Shown: in pieces, positions 46,847 to 55,346 of the stretch | Layout of the letters: every line of letters begins with the position of its first letter | Numbering within the stretch: the stretch's first letter is position 1 | Assembly (NCBI GenBank): GCA_047602125.1 | Contig: JASGIB010000001.1 | Location: 1,922,001-1,986,000, forward strand | Reading direction: 5' to 3' | Length of the DNA stretch: 64,000 bases | DNA from: Pseudoluteimonas sp047602125 | GTDB lineage: Bacteria > Pseudomonadota > Gammaproteobacteria > Xanthomonadales > Xanthomonadaceae | Position numbers and translations under genes: made by a program | The notes under the pieces: generated by a model | The model's database searches: none | What the model was told of the DNA's origin: nothing | The model's input: the letters and a program-made list of their open reading frames with translations, nothing else

Positions 46847-47254
46847 ATGTTGCGTTACCGTCTTTTCCGGCATTCGATGGCGCGCCTCGCACTGGTGGCG
46901 ATGCTGTTGCTGGCGACCTTGCCGACGATTGGCCGGTTGGCGGGTTCGAACCCCGGGATGCAGCGGGCGATGACCGCGATCTGCACCGTGCAGGGGATGA
47001 AGTTCATTGATCTAGGAACGCGTTCGGATCTGGCGTCACCGGCGAATGCGACGCCAGACCGCATGCCGCATCCGGACATGGATTGCGACTACTGCCCGAT
47101 CCTCGCGGCGACGCTGGCGGCGTTCGCGATCGTTTACCTGTTGCCCGCATTGTTCCGCCATGCGGATCCACCCCAAGGACGGAACGCCACTTCAGGCCGC
47201 TGCTTCCTCCACCCTTGCGGTCTCGGTTCCCGCGGTCCGCCGTTCGCGCGCTAA
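46847..47254 (+). CDS. DUF2946 family protein
   Basis: A 135-residue protein with an N-terminal membrane helix or signal (about 11-28) and a second helix (about 83-100). Between them lies PHPDMDCDYCPIL, the CxxC-type motif of DUF2946 proteins, which cluster with copper transport genes. It directly precedes the TonB-dependent copper receptor. A start at Met11 (46877) is possible, but the basic residues before it suit a signal. Metal binding is inferred from the motif and neighbourhood. Confidence 0.8.
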   Translation: MLRYRLFRHSMARLALVAMLLLATLPTIGRLAGSNPGMQRAMTAICTVQGMKFIDLGTRSDLASPANATPDRMPHPDMDCDYCPILAATLAAFAIVYLLPALFRHADPPQGRNATSGRCFLHPCGLGSRGPPFAR

Positions 47255-47314
47255 AACACAAGCCATGAACGTCCCGCGCGGCCGCGTGCCGCGCTCTTGT
47301 GCATTGGAGCCAAC

Positions 47315-49408
47315 ATGTCCCGCAATCTTCCAGCGATGGCGCTGCCGTCGCGTCGCGCGCTTGCCTGCGCGCTCGTCCTCGTATTGTTTCCCGCCGTTGC
47401 ATTCGCGGCCGCCGATGGCAGTCCGAATGACGATCCCGCCACGCTTGATCGCGTCGTCGTTACCGCCTCGCCAGTGCAGCCACTGACCTTCGTCACCGAT
47501 CCGAAACTGCCGCGCCAGCCGGTGCCCGCCAGCGATGGAGCCGATTATCTCAAGACGATTCCAGGCTTCAGCGCGCTGCGCAACGGAGGCACCAATGGCG
47601 ATCCCGTGCTGCGTGGCATGTACGGATCGCGCCTGAACCTGCTGTCCAACGACGGCAGCATGCCCGGCGCTTGCCCGGCGCGGATGGACAACCCGCTGTC
47701 ATATGTCGCGCCGGAAACCTACGACCGCCTTGTCGTGGTGAAAGGCCCGGAAGCCGTACTGTGGGGCCCGGGCGCATCCGCCGGCACCGTGCGTTTCCAG
47801 CGCGACACACCGCGTTTCGACGCACCGGGCCTACGCCTGCAGGGCAGCCTCCTCGGCGGCAGTTTCGGCCGCAACGACCAGGTGCTCGATGCCACCGCCG
47901 GTGCGGCAAAGGGCTATGCGCGGTTCACCGCGAACCGTTCCGACTCCAACGATTACAAGGATGGCGATGGCGCCGTGGTGCCCTCCGAATGGAAGAAGTG
48001 GAACGCCGACCTCGCGCTGGGCTGGACGCCCGATGCAGACACGTTGCTGGAACTCACCGCTGGCACCGGCGATGGCCAGGCGCGGTACGCCGGCCGCAGC
48101 ATGGACGGTTCCCAATTCCGCCGCGAAAGCGTGGGCCTGCGCTTCGAGAAGGCCTTCCACGGCGCGCTGAGCAAGCTGACGGCGAACGCCTATCGCAACG
48201 ACGCCGATCATGTGATGGACAACTTCACCCTTCGCGATCCGAACCCCATGGGCATGATGCCGATGCCGATGGCGGCCAACGTCGATCGCATCACCGACGG
48301 CGGACGCGTGGCCGCCGACTGGGCATGGGGCGATTTCGCGCTCGCCGCGGGTTTGGACTCGCAGCGCAGCCGGCATCGCCAGCGCGATTCCATGGGCAAC
48401 GACTACAAGCGCATGCCGTGGGAACGTGATGCCGAGTTCCGCAATACTGGGATCTTTGCGGAAGGCACATGGACTCTCGCTGGTGGCCAGCGGTTGATCG
48501 CCGGAGTACGCGAGGATCGCGCCGAGGCCACGGACCAGCGTTCGGCCATCAGCATGATGGACATGGGCGGGATGATGGTGGACATGCCTAACCCGACCCA
48601 TGGCCAGACGCGGCATGAAACCCTGCATTCCGGATTCATTCGCTACGAGCGGAATGTCTCGGCAAGCGGTTTCGGTTGGTATGCCGGCGTCGGGCGCAGC
48701 GAGCGCATGCCTGACTACTGGGAACTGATCTCGCCGAACATGGGCCCAATGGGCGCGGCGAACGCCTTCGCCGGCATCGCGCCGGAGAAGACCACGCAGC
48801 TCGACATCGGCGCCCAATACCGCGGCGGACACGCAAGCGCCTGGGTGTCCGCTTACGCTGGCCGCATCGACGACTACATCCTGTTCGATTACATGTCCGG
48901 CGGGATGATGGGAATGATGAGCATGGCGTCCAACGTGGATGCGCGTATCCATGGCGCGGAGGCGGGCGCCGAGTTCCGCCCCGTCGAAGCGTGGAAGCTG
49001 GCTGCGACATTGGCCTGGGCCTGGGGCGAGAACACGACGAACGACACGCCCCTTCCGCAAATGCCTCCTCTGGAAGCGCGCTTCACTGCCGGCTGGGACA
49101 ATGGACGCTGGAATGCCGGCGCGCTGCTGCGCTTAGTCGCGGCGCAGGACCGCGTGTCCATCGACCAGGGCAACGTGGTCGGTCGCGATCTTGGCCCGAG
49201 TGCCGGGTTCGCCACTTTCGCGTTGAATGCCGGCTATCGGTTCAACGACCGATTGCGGCTGACCGCCGGCATCGACAACCTGTTCGACCGCGACTACAGC
49301 GAGCACCTCAACCTCGCCGGCAGCGCCGACTTCGGCTATCCAGCAGATCCGGTCAAAATCCATGAACCCGGGCGCAGCGCTTGGCTGAAGCTCGATCTCA
49401 GCTACTGA
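47315..49408 (+). CDS. oprC: TonB-dependent copper receptor (OprC/NosA-like)
   Basis: A 697-residue outer-membrane receptor. A signal peptide (about 1-31) precedes the plug: DRVVVTASPVQPLTF, then LKTIPGFSALRNGGTNGDPVLRGMYGSRLNLL, followed by NDGSMPGACPARMDNPLSYVAPETYDRL, a segment typical of OprC. The barrel ends in Tyr (LKLDLSY), usual for BAM substrates. Three methionine clusters lie in predicted loops (about 310-319, 413-424 and 526-538), consistent with copper(I) binding. ATG 47315 is chosen because it starts the signal; six extra codons upstream are open. No Fur or CueR site was recognised. Confidence 0.92.
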   Translation: MSRNLPAMALPSRRALACALVLVLFPAVAFAAADGSPNDDPATLDRVVVTASPVQPLTFVTDPKLPRQPVPASDGADYLKTIPGFSALRNGGTNGDPVLRGMYGSRLNLLSNDGSMPGACPARMDNPLSYVAPETYDRLVVVKGPEAVLWGPGASAGTVRFQRDTPRFDAPGLRLQGSLLGGSFGRNDQVLDATAGAAKGYARFTANRSDSNDYKDGDGAVVPSEWKKWNADLALGWTPDADTLLELTAGTGDGQARYAGRSMDGSQFRRESVGLRFEKAFHGALSKLTANAYRNDADHVMDNFTLRDPNPMGMMPMPMAANVDRITDGGRVAADWAWGDFALAAGLDSQRSRHRQRDSMGNDYKRMPWERDAEFRNTGIFAEGTWTLAGGQRLIAGVREDRAEATDQRSAISMMDMGGMMVDMPNPTHGQTRHETLHSGFIRYERNVSASGFGWYAGVGRSERMPDYWELISPNMGPMGAANAFAGIAPEKTTQLDIGAQYRGGHASAWVSAYAGRIDDYILFDYMSGGMMGMMSMASNVDARIHGAEAGAEFRPVEAWKLAATLAWAWGENTTNDTPLPQMPPLEARFTAGWDNGRWNAGALLRLVAAQDRVSIDQGNVVGRDLGPSAGFATFALNAGYRFNDRLRLTAGIDNLFDRDYSEHLNLAGSADFGYPADPVKIHEPGRSAWLKLDLSY

Positions 49409-49421
49409 TCGGTCGAAAATC

Positions 49422-49453
49422 GCCGGATCGTTCCACTATTGGGACGATCCGGC
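49422..49453. terminator. Strong hairpin after the copper receptor gene
   Basis: GCCGGATCGTTCC-ACTATT-GGGACGATCCGGC forms a 13-bp stem with one G-U pair, 14 bp after the receptor stop. There is no T-run on the plus strand; on the minus strand the stem is followed by GATTTTC. It may end the copper operon or stabilise its mRNA. Nothing else is seen before the pirin gene. Confidence 0.6.
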
Positions 49454-49536
49454 ACAGCGGCAGAGCTGGTTCCGGGCGCGTTCCAGTCGCATTGTTCCCA
49501 TCGAACCGGCTTGGGCCGGTAATGATTGGAGCGACG

Positions 49537-50403
49537 ATGAAGAAGATCCTCGAAATCGGTTCGGCGCCCGGCCGGCATTGGGTTGGCGACGGATTCCCGG
49601 TGCACGGCATGTTCGGCTACAACGGCCCGGGCGTGCCCGCGCGCAGCCCGTTCCTGCTGCTCGATTACGCGGCCCCGACCGCGTTCGAACCGACCACGCA
49701 TCGCCGTGGCGTCGGCCAGCATCCGCATCGCGGCTTCGAAACCGTCACGATCGTCTACGACGGCGAAGTCGAACACCGCGATTCCACCGGCAAGGGCGGG
49801 GTGATCGGCCGCGGCGACGTGCAGTGGATGACCGCGGGCAGCGGCATCCTGCACGAGGAATTCCATTCCACCGAATACGCCAGGCGCGGCGGCCCGTTCG
49901 AGATGGTGCAGTTGTGGGTCAACCTGCCGAAGAAGGACAAGATGACCGCGCCTGGTTACCAGGGCATCCTCGATGCGGAGATTCCCGCGGTCGCGCTGGC
50001 GGACGACGCCGGCACGTTGCGCGTGATTGCCGGCGATTACGACGGGCATCCTGGTCCGGCGCACACCTTCAGCCCGATCAACGTCTGGGACCTGCGCCTG
50101 GGTGCCGGCAAATCGGTCGCGCTGCCGCAACCGGAAGGCTGGACCACGCTGCTGATCGTGCTGGCCGGAACGGTGATGTTGAATGGCGAGGCAGTGCTGC
50201 GCGAGAAGCAGGCGGCGACGCTGTCGACCGAAGGCACGGGCGTCACCATCGAAGCCAGCGGCGATGCGAAACTGCTGCTGCTCGCCGGCGAACCGATCGA
50301 CGAACCGGTGGTGGGTTATGGTCCGTTCGTGATGAACAGCCAGCAGGAGATCATGCAGGCCATCGCCGATTTCAACAGCGGCAAGTTCGGCAACATGGCC
50401 TGA
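49537..50403 (+). CDS. Pirin-family protein (first copy)
   Basis: A 288-residue bicupin. ATG 49537 has GGAG seven bases upstream. The N-terminal cupin metal motif is GQHPHRGFETVTIVYDGEVEHRDS (about 61-84), with GILHEEFHS (about 104-112) supplying the remaining ligands. The C-terminal cupin follows and ends with PVVGYGPFVMNSQQEIMQAI, standard for pirins. Bacterial pirins include quercetin dioxygenases and redox-sensing regulators of metabolism; which applies here is not visible. It opens a four-gene cluster with OsmC, a second pirin and an FMN reductase. Confidence 0.92.
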   Translation: MKKILEIGSAPGRHWVGDGFPVHGMFGYNGPGVPARSPFLLLDYAAPTAFEPTTHRRGVGQHPHRGFETVTIVYDGEVEHRDSTGKGGVIGRGDVQWMTAGSGILHEEFHSTEYARRGGPFEMVQLWVNLPKKDKMTAPGYQGILDAEIPAVALADDAGTLRVIAGDYDGHPGPAHTFSPINVWDLRLGAGKSVALPQPEGWTTLLIVLAGTVMLNGEAVLREKQAATLSTEGTGVTIEASGDAKLLLLAGEPIDEPVVGYGPFVMNSQQEIMQAIADFNSGKFGNMA

Positions 50404-50422
50404 TCGCGAAGGAGCGATGCAG

Positions 50423-50827
50423 ATGGGAGTTTCGATCGTCCACGCCAGCATCGGTTCGACGCCGTACACGGTCGAACTTTCCGACGACCTCGGCCATCGC
50501 TGGACCGGCGACGAACCCGAGGATGTCGGCGGCGCGAACGCGGGCCCGAGCCCGGAGCGACTGCTGCTGTCCGCGCTCGGCACCTGCACCGCGGTGACGG
50601 TGACGATGTACGCGCAGCGCAAGCAGTGGCCGCTCGCCGGGGTGAAGGTGGAACTCGCGTTCAATCCCGACGGCAAGCCGGAGTCGGGCACCGACATCCG
50701 CCGCCGGGTCGAACTGCTCGGCGACCTGGACGATGCGCAACGCCAGCGCCTGTTGCTCGCCGCGAACGCCTGCCCGATCCACAAGGTGCTGACCGGCGAA
50801 GTCCGGATCGACACCGCGTTGGCGTAA
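50423..50827 (+). CDS. OsmC-family protein
   Basis: A 134-residue OsmC/Ohr-type peroxidase-like protein. AAGGAG (50409-50414) points to ATG 50423; the ATG at 50417 is too close to it. The two redox cysteines are present in LGTCTAVTVTMYAQRKQWPL (about 51-70) and NACPIHKVLTGEV (about 115-127). Family members reduce organic hydroperoxides with lipoylated or low-molecular thiol partners. It lies between two pirin genes, suggesting an oxidative-stress cluster. Confidence 0.92.
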   Translation: MGVSIVHASIGSTPYTVELSDDLGHRWTGDEPEDVGGANAGPSPERLLLSALGTCTAVTVTMYAQRKQWPLAGVKVELAFNPDGKPESGTDIRRRVELLGDLDDAQRQRLLLAANACPIHKVLTGEVRIDTALA

Positions 50828-50856
50828 TCCTGCGCCGGAATCCGGAGGAATCGCGC

Positions 50857-51777
50857 ATGCCACCGAACACGCAACGCATCGCCGCGCACATCGCCGACGT
50901 CGGCGGCATCCCGGTGCGTCGCGCGCTGCCCACGCGCGAGCGGCGCATGGTCGGTGCGTGGTGCTTCCTCGACCACGCCGGCCCGGTCGACTATCCGGCC
51001 GGTGGCGGCGTGCAGGTCGGCCCGCACCCGCACATCGGCTTGCAGACCTTCACGTGGATGATCGAAGGCGAAATCCTGCACAGCGACAGCCTCGGCAACC
51101 GCCAGCCGATCCGGCCCGGCCAGGTCAACGTGATGACCGCCGGCCATGGCATCAGCCATTCGGAGGAATCGCCCAACGATCAAGCCGGGCGCAACCAGCT
51201 GGTGCAGCTGTGGATCGCGCTGCCCGATGGCGAGCGCGAACGCGCGCCGATGTTCCAGCATTGCCCGGAACTGCCGCGCATCGAACGCGACGGTTTCGAC
51301 ATCACCGTGCTGGTCGGCGACTGGCTCGGCGCGACGTTGCCGGCGACGGTGTTCAGCCCCTTGCTCGGTGCGGACCTGTGCGCGAACGGCGCGGCCGCGA
51401 CGACGTTGCCTTTGCGCGTCGGCTTCGAACATGCGGTGGTGTGCCTCGAGGGCGAAGTGCGAATCGAAGGCGAAACACTGGCGCCGGGCACGCTGCTTTA
51501 TCTCGACCTCGGCCGCGAAAGCCTGCGGATCGAATGCGATTCCGCCGCGCGCCTGTTGCTGGTCGGCGGCGAACCGTTCGGCGAAGACGTGCTGCTGTGG
51601 TGGAACTTCGTCGCGCGCACGCCACGCGAGATGGAAGAGGCGACGCGGGACTGGAACCAGGGCGACCGTTTCGGCGACGTGCCCGGCACGCCGTTGCGGC
51701 GCCTGGTCGCGCCGGATGTCGCCGGCCTGCATCTGCGGCTTTCGAAACCCCCGTCGGACGAAGGAGTGGTGGCATGA
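50857..51777 (+). CDS. Pirin-family protein (second copy)
   Basis: A 306-residue bicupin of a different pirin subgroup from the first copy. The metal site is GPHPHIGLQTFTWMIEGEILHSDSLG (about 55-80) and GHGISHSEESP (about 96-106); the C-terminal part ends RDWNQGDRFGDVPG. The two pirins share the cupin pattern but differ over most of their length, so they are not a recent duplication. Its stop overlaps the next start (ATGA). Confidence 0.92.
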   Translation: MPPNTQRIAAHIADVGGIPVRRALPTRERRMVGAWCFLDHAGPVDYPAGGGVQVGPHPHIGLQTFTWMIEGEILHSDSLGNRQPIRPGQVNVMTAGHGISHSEESPNDQAGRNQLVQLWIALPDGERERAPMFQHCPELPRIERDGFDITVLVGDWLGATLPATVFSPLLGADLCANGAAATTLPLRVGFEHAVVCLEGEVRIEGETLAPGTLLYLDLGRESLRIECDSAARLLLVGGEPFGEDVLLWWNFVARTPREMEEATRDWNQGDRFGDVPGTPLRRLVAPDVAGLHLRLSKPPSDEGVVA

Positions 51778-52328
51778 GCAGGATCCTCGGCATTTCCGGC
51801 AGCCTGCGCGCCGGTTCGTTCAACACCGCGCTGCTGCGCGCCGCGCAAAAGGCTGCAGGCAGCGGAGTCGAACTCGAGGCAGCGACCTTGCATGGTATTC
51901 CGCTCTACGACGGCGATGCCGAGGCCAGGGATGGCATCCCGGATGCGGTGTCCGCGCTGAAGGAACGCCTCGTCGCTAGCGACGGCGTGTTGCTGTGCAC
52001 GCCTGAGTACAACAACGGCATCCCCGGTGTGTTCAAGAACGCGATCGACTGGCTGTCGCGCCCGGCGAACGACATCCCGCGCGTGTTCGGCGGAAAGCCC
52101 TTCGCGCTGGTCGGCGCTTCGCCCGGCGGGTTCGGCACCATCCTGTCGCAGAACCACTGGCTGCCGGTGTTGAAGACGCTGGGCGTCGACCTGTGGGCGG
52201 GCGGCAAGCTGTACGTCTCGCGCGCCGGGCAGGCATTCGATGCGGAAGGCGAACTGGCCGACGACAAGGTGCGCCAGCAGCTCGCGGATTTCGTCGGCGG
52301 GTTCGCGGGTTTCGTCGCGAAACGCTAG
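51774..52328 (+). CDS. NADPH-dependent FMN reductase
   Basis: A 184-residue flavodoxin-fold oxidoreductase of the ChrR/YieF type. The FMN phosphate loop is ISGSLRAGSFN (about 7-17), and the second flavin segment is LCTPEYNNGIPGVFKNAIDWLSRP (about 74-97). A third, KPFALVGASPGGFGTI, follows. Such enzymes reduce quinones, chromate or flavins in the cytosol. Co-translated with the second pirin. The stop TAG overlaps the stop of the convergent acetyl-CoA hydrolase gene within one CTAG palindrome. Confidence 0.93.
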   Translation: MSRILGISGSLRAGSFNTALLRAAQKAAGSGVELEAATLHGIPLYDGDAEARDGIPDAVSALKERLVASDGVLLCTPEYNNGIPGVFKNAIDWLSRPANDIPRVFGGKPFALVGASPGGFGTILSQNHWLPVLKTLGVDLWAGGKLYVSRAGQAFDAEGELADDKVRQQLADFVGGFAGFVAKR

Positions 52329-54268
52329 GCGGTTTTCGACAAGGCCAACGCCACCAGCCGCGCATCCAGCCATGCGCGCAGCCCGCGCGGCGCATCGAGC
52401 TGCATGCGTTGAAGGGCTTCGCGGTCGTTGCCGCGACCAGCGCCGATCGCGGCAGCGACGGTGCGCAGCTTGCCCCCGGTGGTGGCGGTTTCCGCCTTCA
52501 GCCATTGCAGTGCGCGCACCAGGCGTTGCTCGACTTCGGTGAAATCGCTGCCCAGCGGATAGTCGGGCAGGGTGCCGTCCTTGCGGAATGGCGCCAGCGC
52601 GGCGCGCAGGCGTTCCGGGGAATTGCGTCGCCAGCGCTCCGGAATCGCGAAGTCGCCGCGCAGCTTGCGCTCGCGTTTCGCGCGTTCGATCAATCCGGGC
52701 TGATGGCGCGCATCGGCGATGGCGGCCATCGCCGCGATGCAGTCCTCGTCGGTCTTGCCGAGGACGTTGGCGATGCCGTACTCGGTGATGTAGAGATCGC
52801 GCAGGTGGCGCGGGATGGTGTTGCTGCCGTAGTTCCAGCGGATGTTCGAAACCGCATCGCCGCCTTCGCCGCGGAAGGCGCGCAGCAGCAGCGCCGAACG
52901 CCCGTCGCGCAGCTCGTGCGCCATCGCCACGAAGTTGTATTGCCCGCCGACGCCGGAGACGACGTGGCCGTCGGCGAGCCCGTCGCTGATCGCGGCGCCG
53001 AGCGCGGTCGCCATCATGCAGGTGTTGAAGAAGCGCGCCTCGCGCCGCTGCAGCCGTTGCAACGCCTCGTCGCCGTACAGGTCGTTGACCTCGCTGACGC
53101 GGCGCATTCCGACGCGGCGTCCGTCCTCGGGCATGCCCCGCAGCCAGTCGTAGAACGCGGGCGAGCCGAGGTAGAACGCGCCATGCAGGTACTGGCCGTC
53201 GCGTTGCAGGCGTGCGTGGTCCTCATCGGTCGCGCTGCCGCCGGCGAGGCGCCGCATCGTGGCTTCGTCGTCGACCACGAGGCGGCGGATCACGCCGTGT
53301 TCGACCAGCAGGCGGAAACCTTCGTTGATCATTTCGCTGCAGCCGAACAGACCCTGTTCGAACGGACCCAGCCCGCCGCTGGCGAGCACCGCCGGATGCG
53401 ATTCGATGCCGGGATCCAGCGCATGCAGCGCGCGCCGGTACGCGGCGTTGTCGACGTGGCGCAACACGAGCGCGTGGCAGAGGGCATCGGACAGCGCGCC
53501 GATGCCGATCTGCAGCGTGCCGCCATCGCGCACCAGGGTGCTGGCATGCAAGCCGATGGCGTAATCGATATCCCCGACCGGCTGCCGCGGCAGCGCGAAC
53601 AAAGCTGGATACGGCCCGGGCGGCGCAACGACGATGTCGAAGAAGCCGGCATCGACCGCGGCTTTGCCGCCGATCCACGGCAGCTGCGGATCGATTTCGG
53701 CCACCAGCAGCGGCCGAGGCAGGCCACGCGCGACGACGGCGTCGATCGCATCGAAGGTGAGATCGGTGTTCGACGACAGGGACAGCCTGGAGCCATCGGC
53801 GTTCGCCGCGACCTTCTGCACCAGCGCGTTCATGCCGCGGTCGGCGAGCGCGGCGGCGACGTGCGTGTAGTTGAGGCTGGCATAGCGCCGTTGCGCCTGC
53901 GAGGACTTCAGCAGGGCCCCGGATTGCAGGTAGAACTCCTCGACTTCGACATGCGCGGGGAGTGCGTCGCGCTTCTGCGCGGCGACATAGGCCAGGCGCG
54001 GGAAATCGTCGCCGTAGATGCGTTCGACGAAGGGATCGAGGAAGCGCGCCTCGAGTTCGCTGCCGGCGCGCGGCGGATCTAGCGACAGCGCGGTGTACAG
54101 CTGCAGCGGTCGCGACGGATCGCGTTCGATCCGCGCATACAACGCGTTGAGGAAACGGTGCGGCTTGCCCAGGCCCAGCGGCGCCCCGATTTTCAGCGGT
54201 CCGTCGATGCGCGACAGCATCGCGTCGACGGCGACATCCAGCGAATCGAGGCTTGGCGGCGTTTGCAT
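52325..54268 (-). CDS. Acetyl-CoA hydrolase/transferase family protein
   Basis: A 647-residue member of the acetyl-CoA hydrolase/4-hydroxybutyrate CoA-transferase family. Recognisable parts are KIGAPLGLGKPHRFLNALY (N-terminal), GIGALSDALCHALVLRH (about 256-272), GCSEMINEGF (the Glu that forms the CoA thioester lies in this region), and SGVGGQYNFVAMAHELRDGRSALLLRAFRG near 480. The C-terminal extension after residue 540 is longer than in short family members. Substrate is unknown. An open frame continues 525 codons upstream of this ATG, but that region is the DyP peroxidase and modC genes in other frames. Confidence 0.88.
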   Translation of the reverse strand: MQTPPSLDSLDVAVDAMLSRIDGPLKIGAPLGLGKPHRFLNALYARIERDPSRPLQLYTALSLDPPRAGSELEARFLDPFVERIYGDDFPRLAYVAAQKRDALPAHVEVEEFYLQSGALLKSSQAQRRYASLNYTHVAAALADRGMNALVQKVAANADGSRLSLSSNTDLTFDAIDAVVARGLPRPLLVAEIDPQLPWIGGKAAVDAGFFDIVVAPPGPYPALFALPRQPVGDIDYAIGLHASTLVRDGGTLQIGIGALSDALCHALVLRHVDNAAYRRALHALDPGIESHPAVLASGGLGPFEQGLFGCSEMINEGFRLLVEHGVIRRLVVDDEATMRRLAGGSATDEDHARLQRDGQYLHGAFYLGSPAFYDWLRGMPEDGRRVGMRRVSEVNDLYGDEALQRLQRREARFFNTCMMATALGAAISDGLADGHVVSGVGGQYNFVAMAHELRDGRSALLLRAFRGEGGDAVSNIRWNYGSNTIPRHLRDLYITEYGIANVLGKTDEDCIAAMAAIADARHQPGLIERAKRERKLRGDFAIPERWRRNSPERLRAALAPFRKDGTLPDYPLGSDFTEVEQRLVRALQWLKAETATTGGKLRTVAAAIGAGRGNDREALQRMQLDAPRGLRAWLDARLVALALSKTA

Positions 54269-54312
54269 CGGGACAGTATCGCGCGTGGGCGTCGATGCGT
54301 CGCGAAGGCCGC

Positions 54313-55311
54313 TCAGGGCTGGTCCACGGCGCGGATGCCGGCGCGGGCCAACGCGTCGAACGAAGGCACGAAGTAGACCGCGCCGCTGACCGCGCGCGAG
54401 TAGTCGAGCAACGCGTCGGTCCTGGCGATGCCGTCGGGGCCGATGCCGTACATCTGCTTCAGCATGCCCATGCTCACGGCGATGTCGTTGCTGAAGCCGA
54501 CGAACATCACCCCGGCTTCGTCCGCGTCGCCGAAGTAGGCGTTGCGGCGCACGATGTCGATGGTGCCGCCGCGGCCGTCGGCGAACTGGTTGCGCGCAAT
54601 GTGCGAACGCGGCGGAAGCGGGCTGAGCTGGTGGCCCTTGAGCTTGGAACGACCGTAGACGTCCTCGCCTTCGCGCGTTGTCAGCGCGCGCATGCGGTCG
54701 ACCTCGACCAACCACTTCTGCAACAGCACCGTGGTTCCGCCCGCGCCGGGACTTCCTTCGGGAATCACCGTCACCGATGCCGCGCGAAACACGTTGGGAT
54801 TGCCGAGCCCGTCGGCGAAGCCGTCGAGCGTGACGCTGTTGTGGTAGGTGAAGCATTCGCGCAGTTCGGCGATGCGCGCCACGCCGTGCAGCGCGGCCTG
54901 CGCCTTGTGGATGCTGTCGTACAGCTTGTCGGCCGAGGACTGGTTGATCCACAGCCACAGGTCGCGCTGGGTCGCCGGCGCGGTGGAACCGTCGATGCCG
55001 ACGATGTCCCGATCGAAGCCGGCGAGGTTCGCCGGCACGCCGCCGGGATCGAGCTTCGCCCAGAATTCGGGGCGGAAACCGGCGACCAGGCTGCCGCTGG
55101 GCGCGCCGTATTCCGGCGGAAGGTGATGGCCGAACATGCCGCCGGCGGTGGGATCGTCGTCGCCGACCAGCGCGGTATCCCACAGCTTGCCGAGGCGTTC
55201 GAGCAGCCGTTCGCGCGGCACGCCTTCGACGAAATCCAGCTGCATGTGGCAGATCGCGAGGCCGTTGCCCTGCAGGAAGGGTTGCGGGTTCGGCAACGTG
55301 GTGTCGTTCAT
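54313..55311 (-). CDS. DyP-type heme peroxidase
   Basis: A 332-residue dye-decolorizing peroxidase. The distal motif GFADG (in TLDGFADGLGNPNVF, about 157-171) supplies the catalytic Asp, and the proximal heme His lies in PPRSHIARNQF (about 228-238). ATG 55311 gives the family N-terminus; no Tat or Sec signal is present, so the protein is cytosolic. The C-terminus (IRAVDQP) has no encapsulin cargo peptide, and no encapsulin gene is nearby. It sits between the acetyl-CoA hydrolase gene and modC, 35 bp after modC. Confidence 0.93.
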   Translation of the reverse strand: MNDTTLPNPQPFLQGNGLAICHMQLDFVEGVPRERLLERLGKLWDTALVGDDDPTAGGMFGHHLPPEYGAPSGSLVAGFRPEFWAKLDPGGVPANLAGFDRDIVGIDGSTAPATQRDLWLWINQSSADKLYDSIHKAQAALHGVARIAELRECFTYHNSVTLDGFADGLGNPNVFRAASVTVIPEGSPGAGGTTVLLQKWLVEVDRMRALTTREGEDVYGRSKLKGHQLSPLPPRSHIARNQFADGRGGTIDIVRRNAYFGDADEAGVMFVGFSNDIAVSMGMLKQMYGIGPDGIARTDALLDYSRAVSGAVYFVPSFDALARAGIRAVDQP

Positions 55312-55346
55312 TCGTCCGGATCCTCTCGCGTTCCGGGCATCGTGCC

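Noticed and set aside
54313..55311. Encapsulin cargo assignment for the DyP peroxidase
   Set aside because: No C-terminal targeting peptide and no encapsulin gene within the window.
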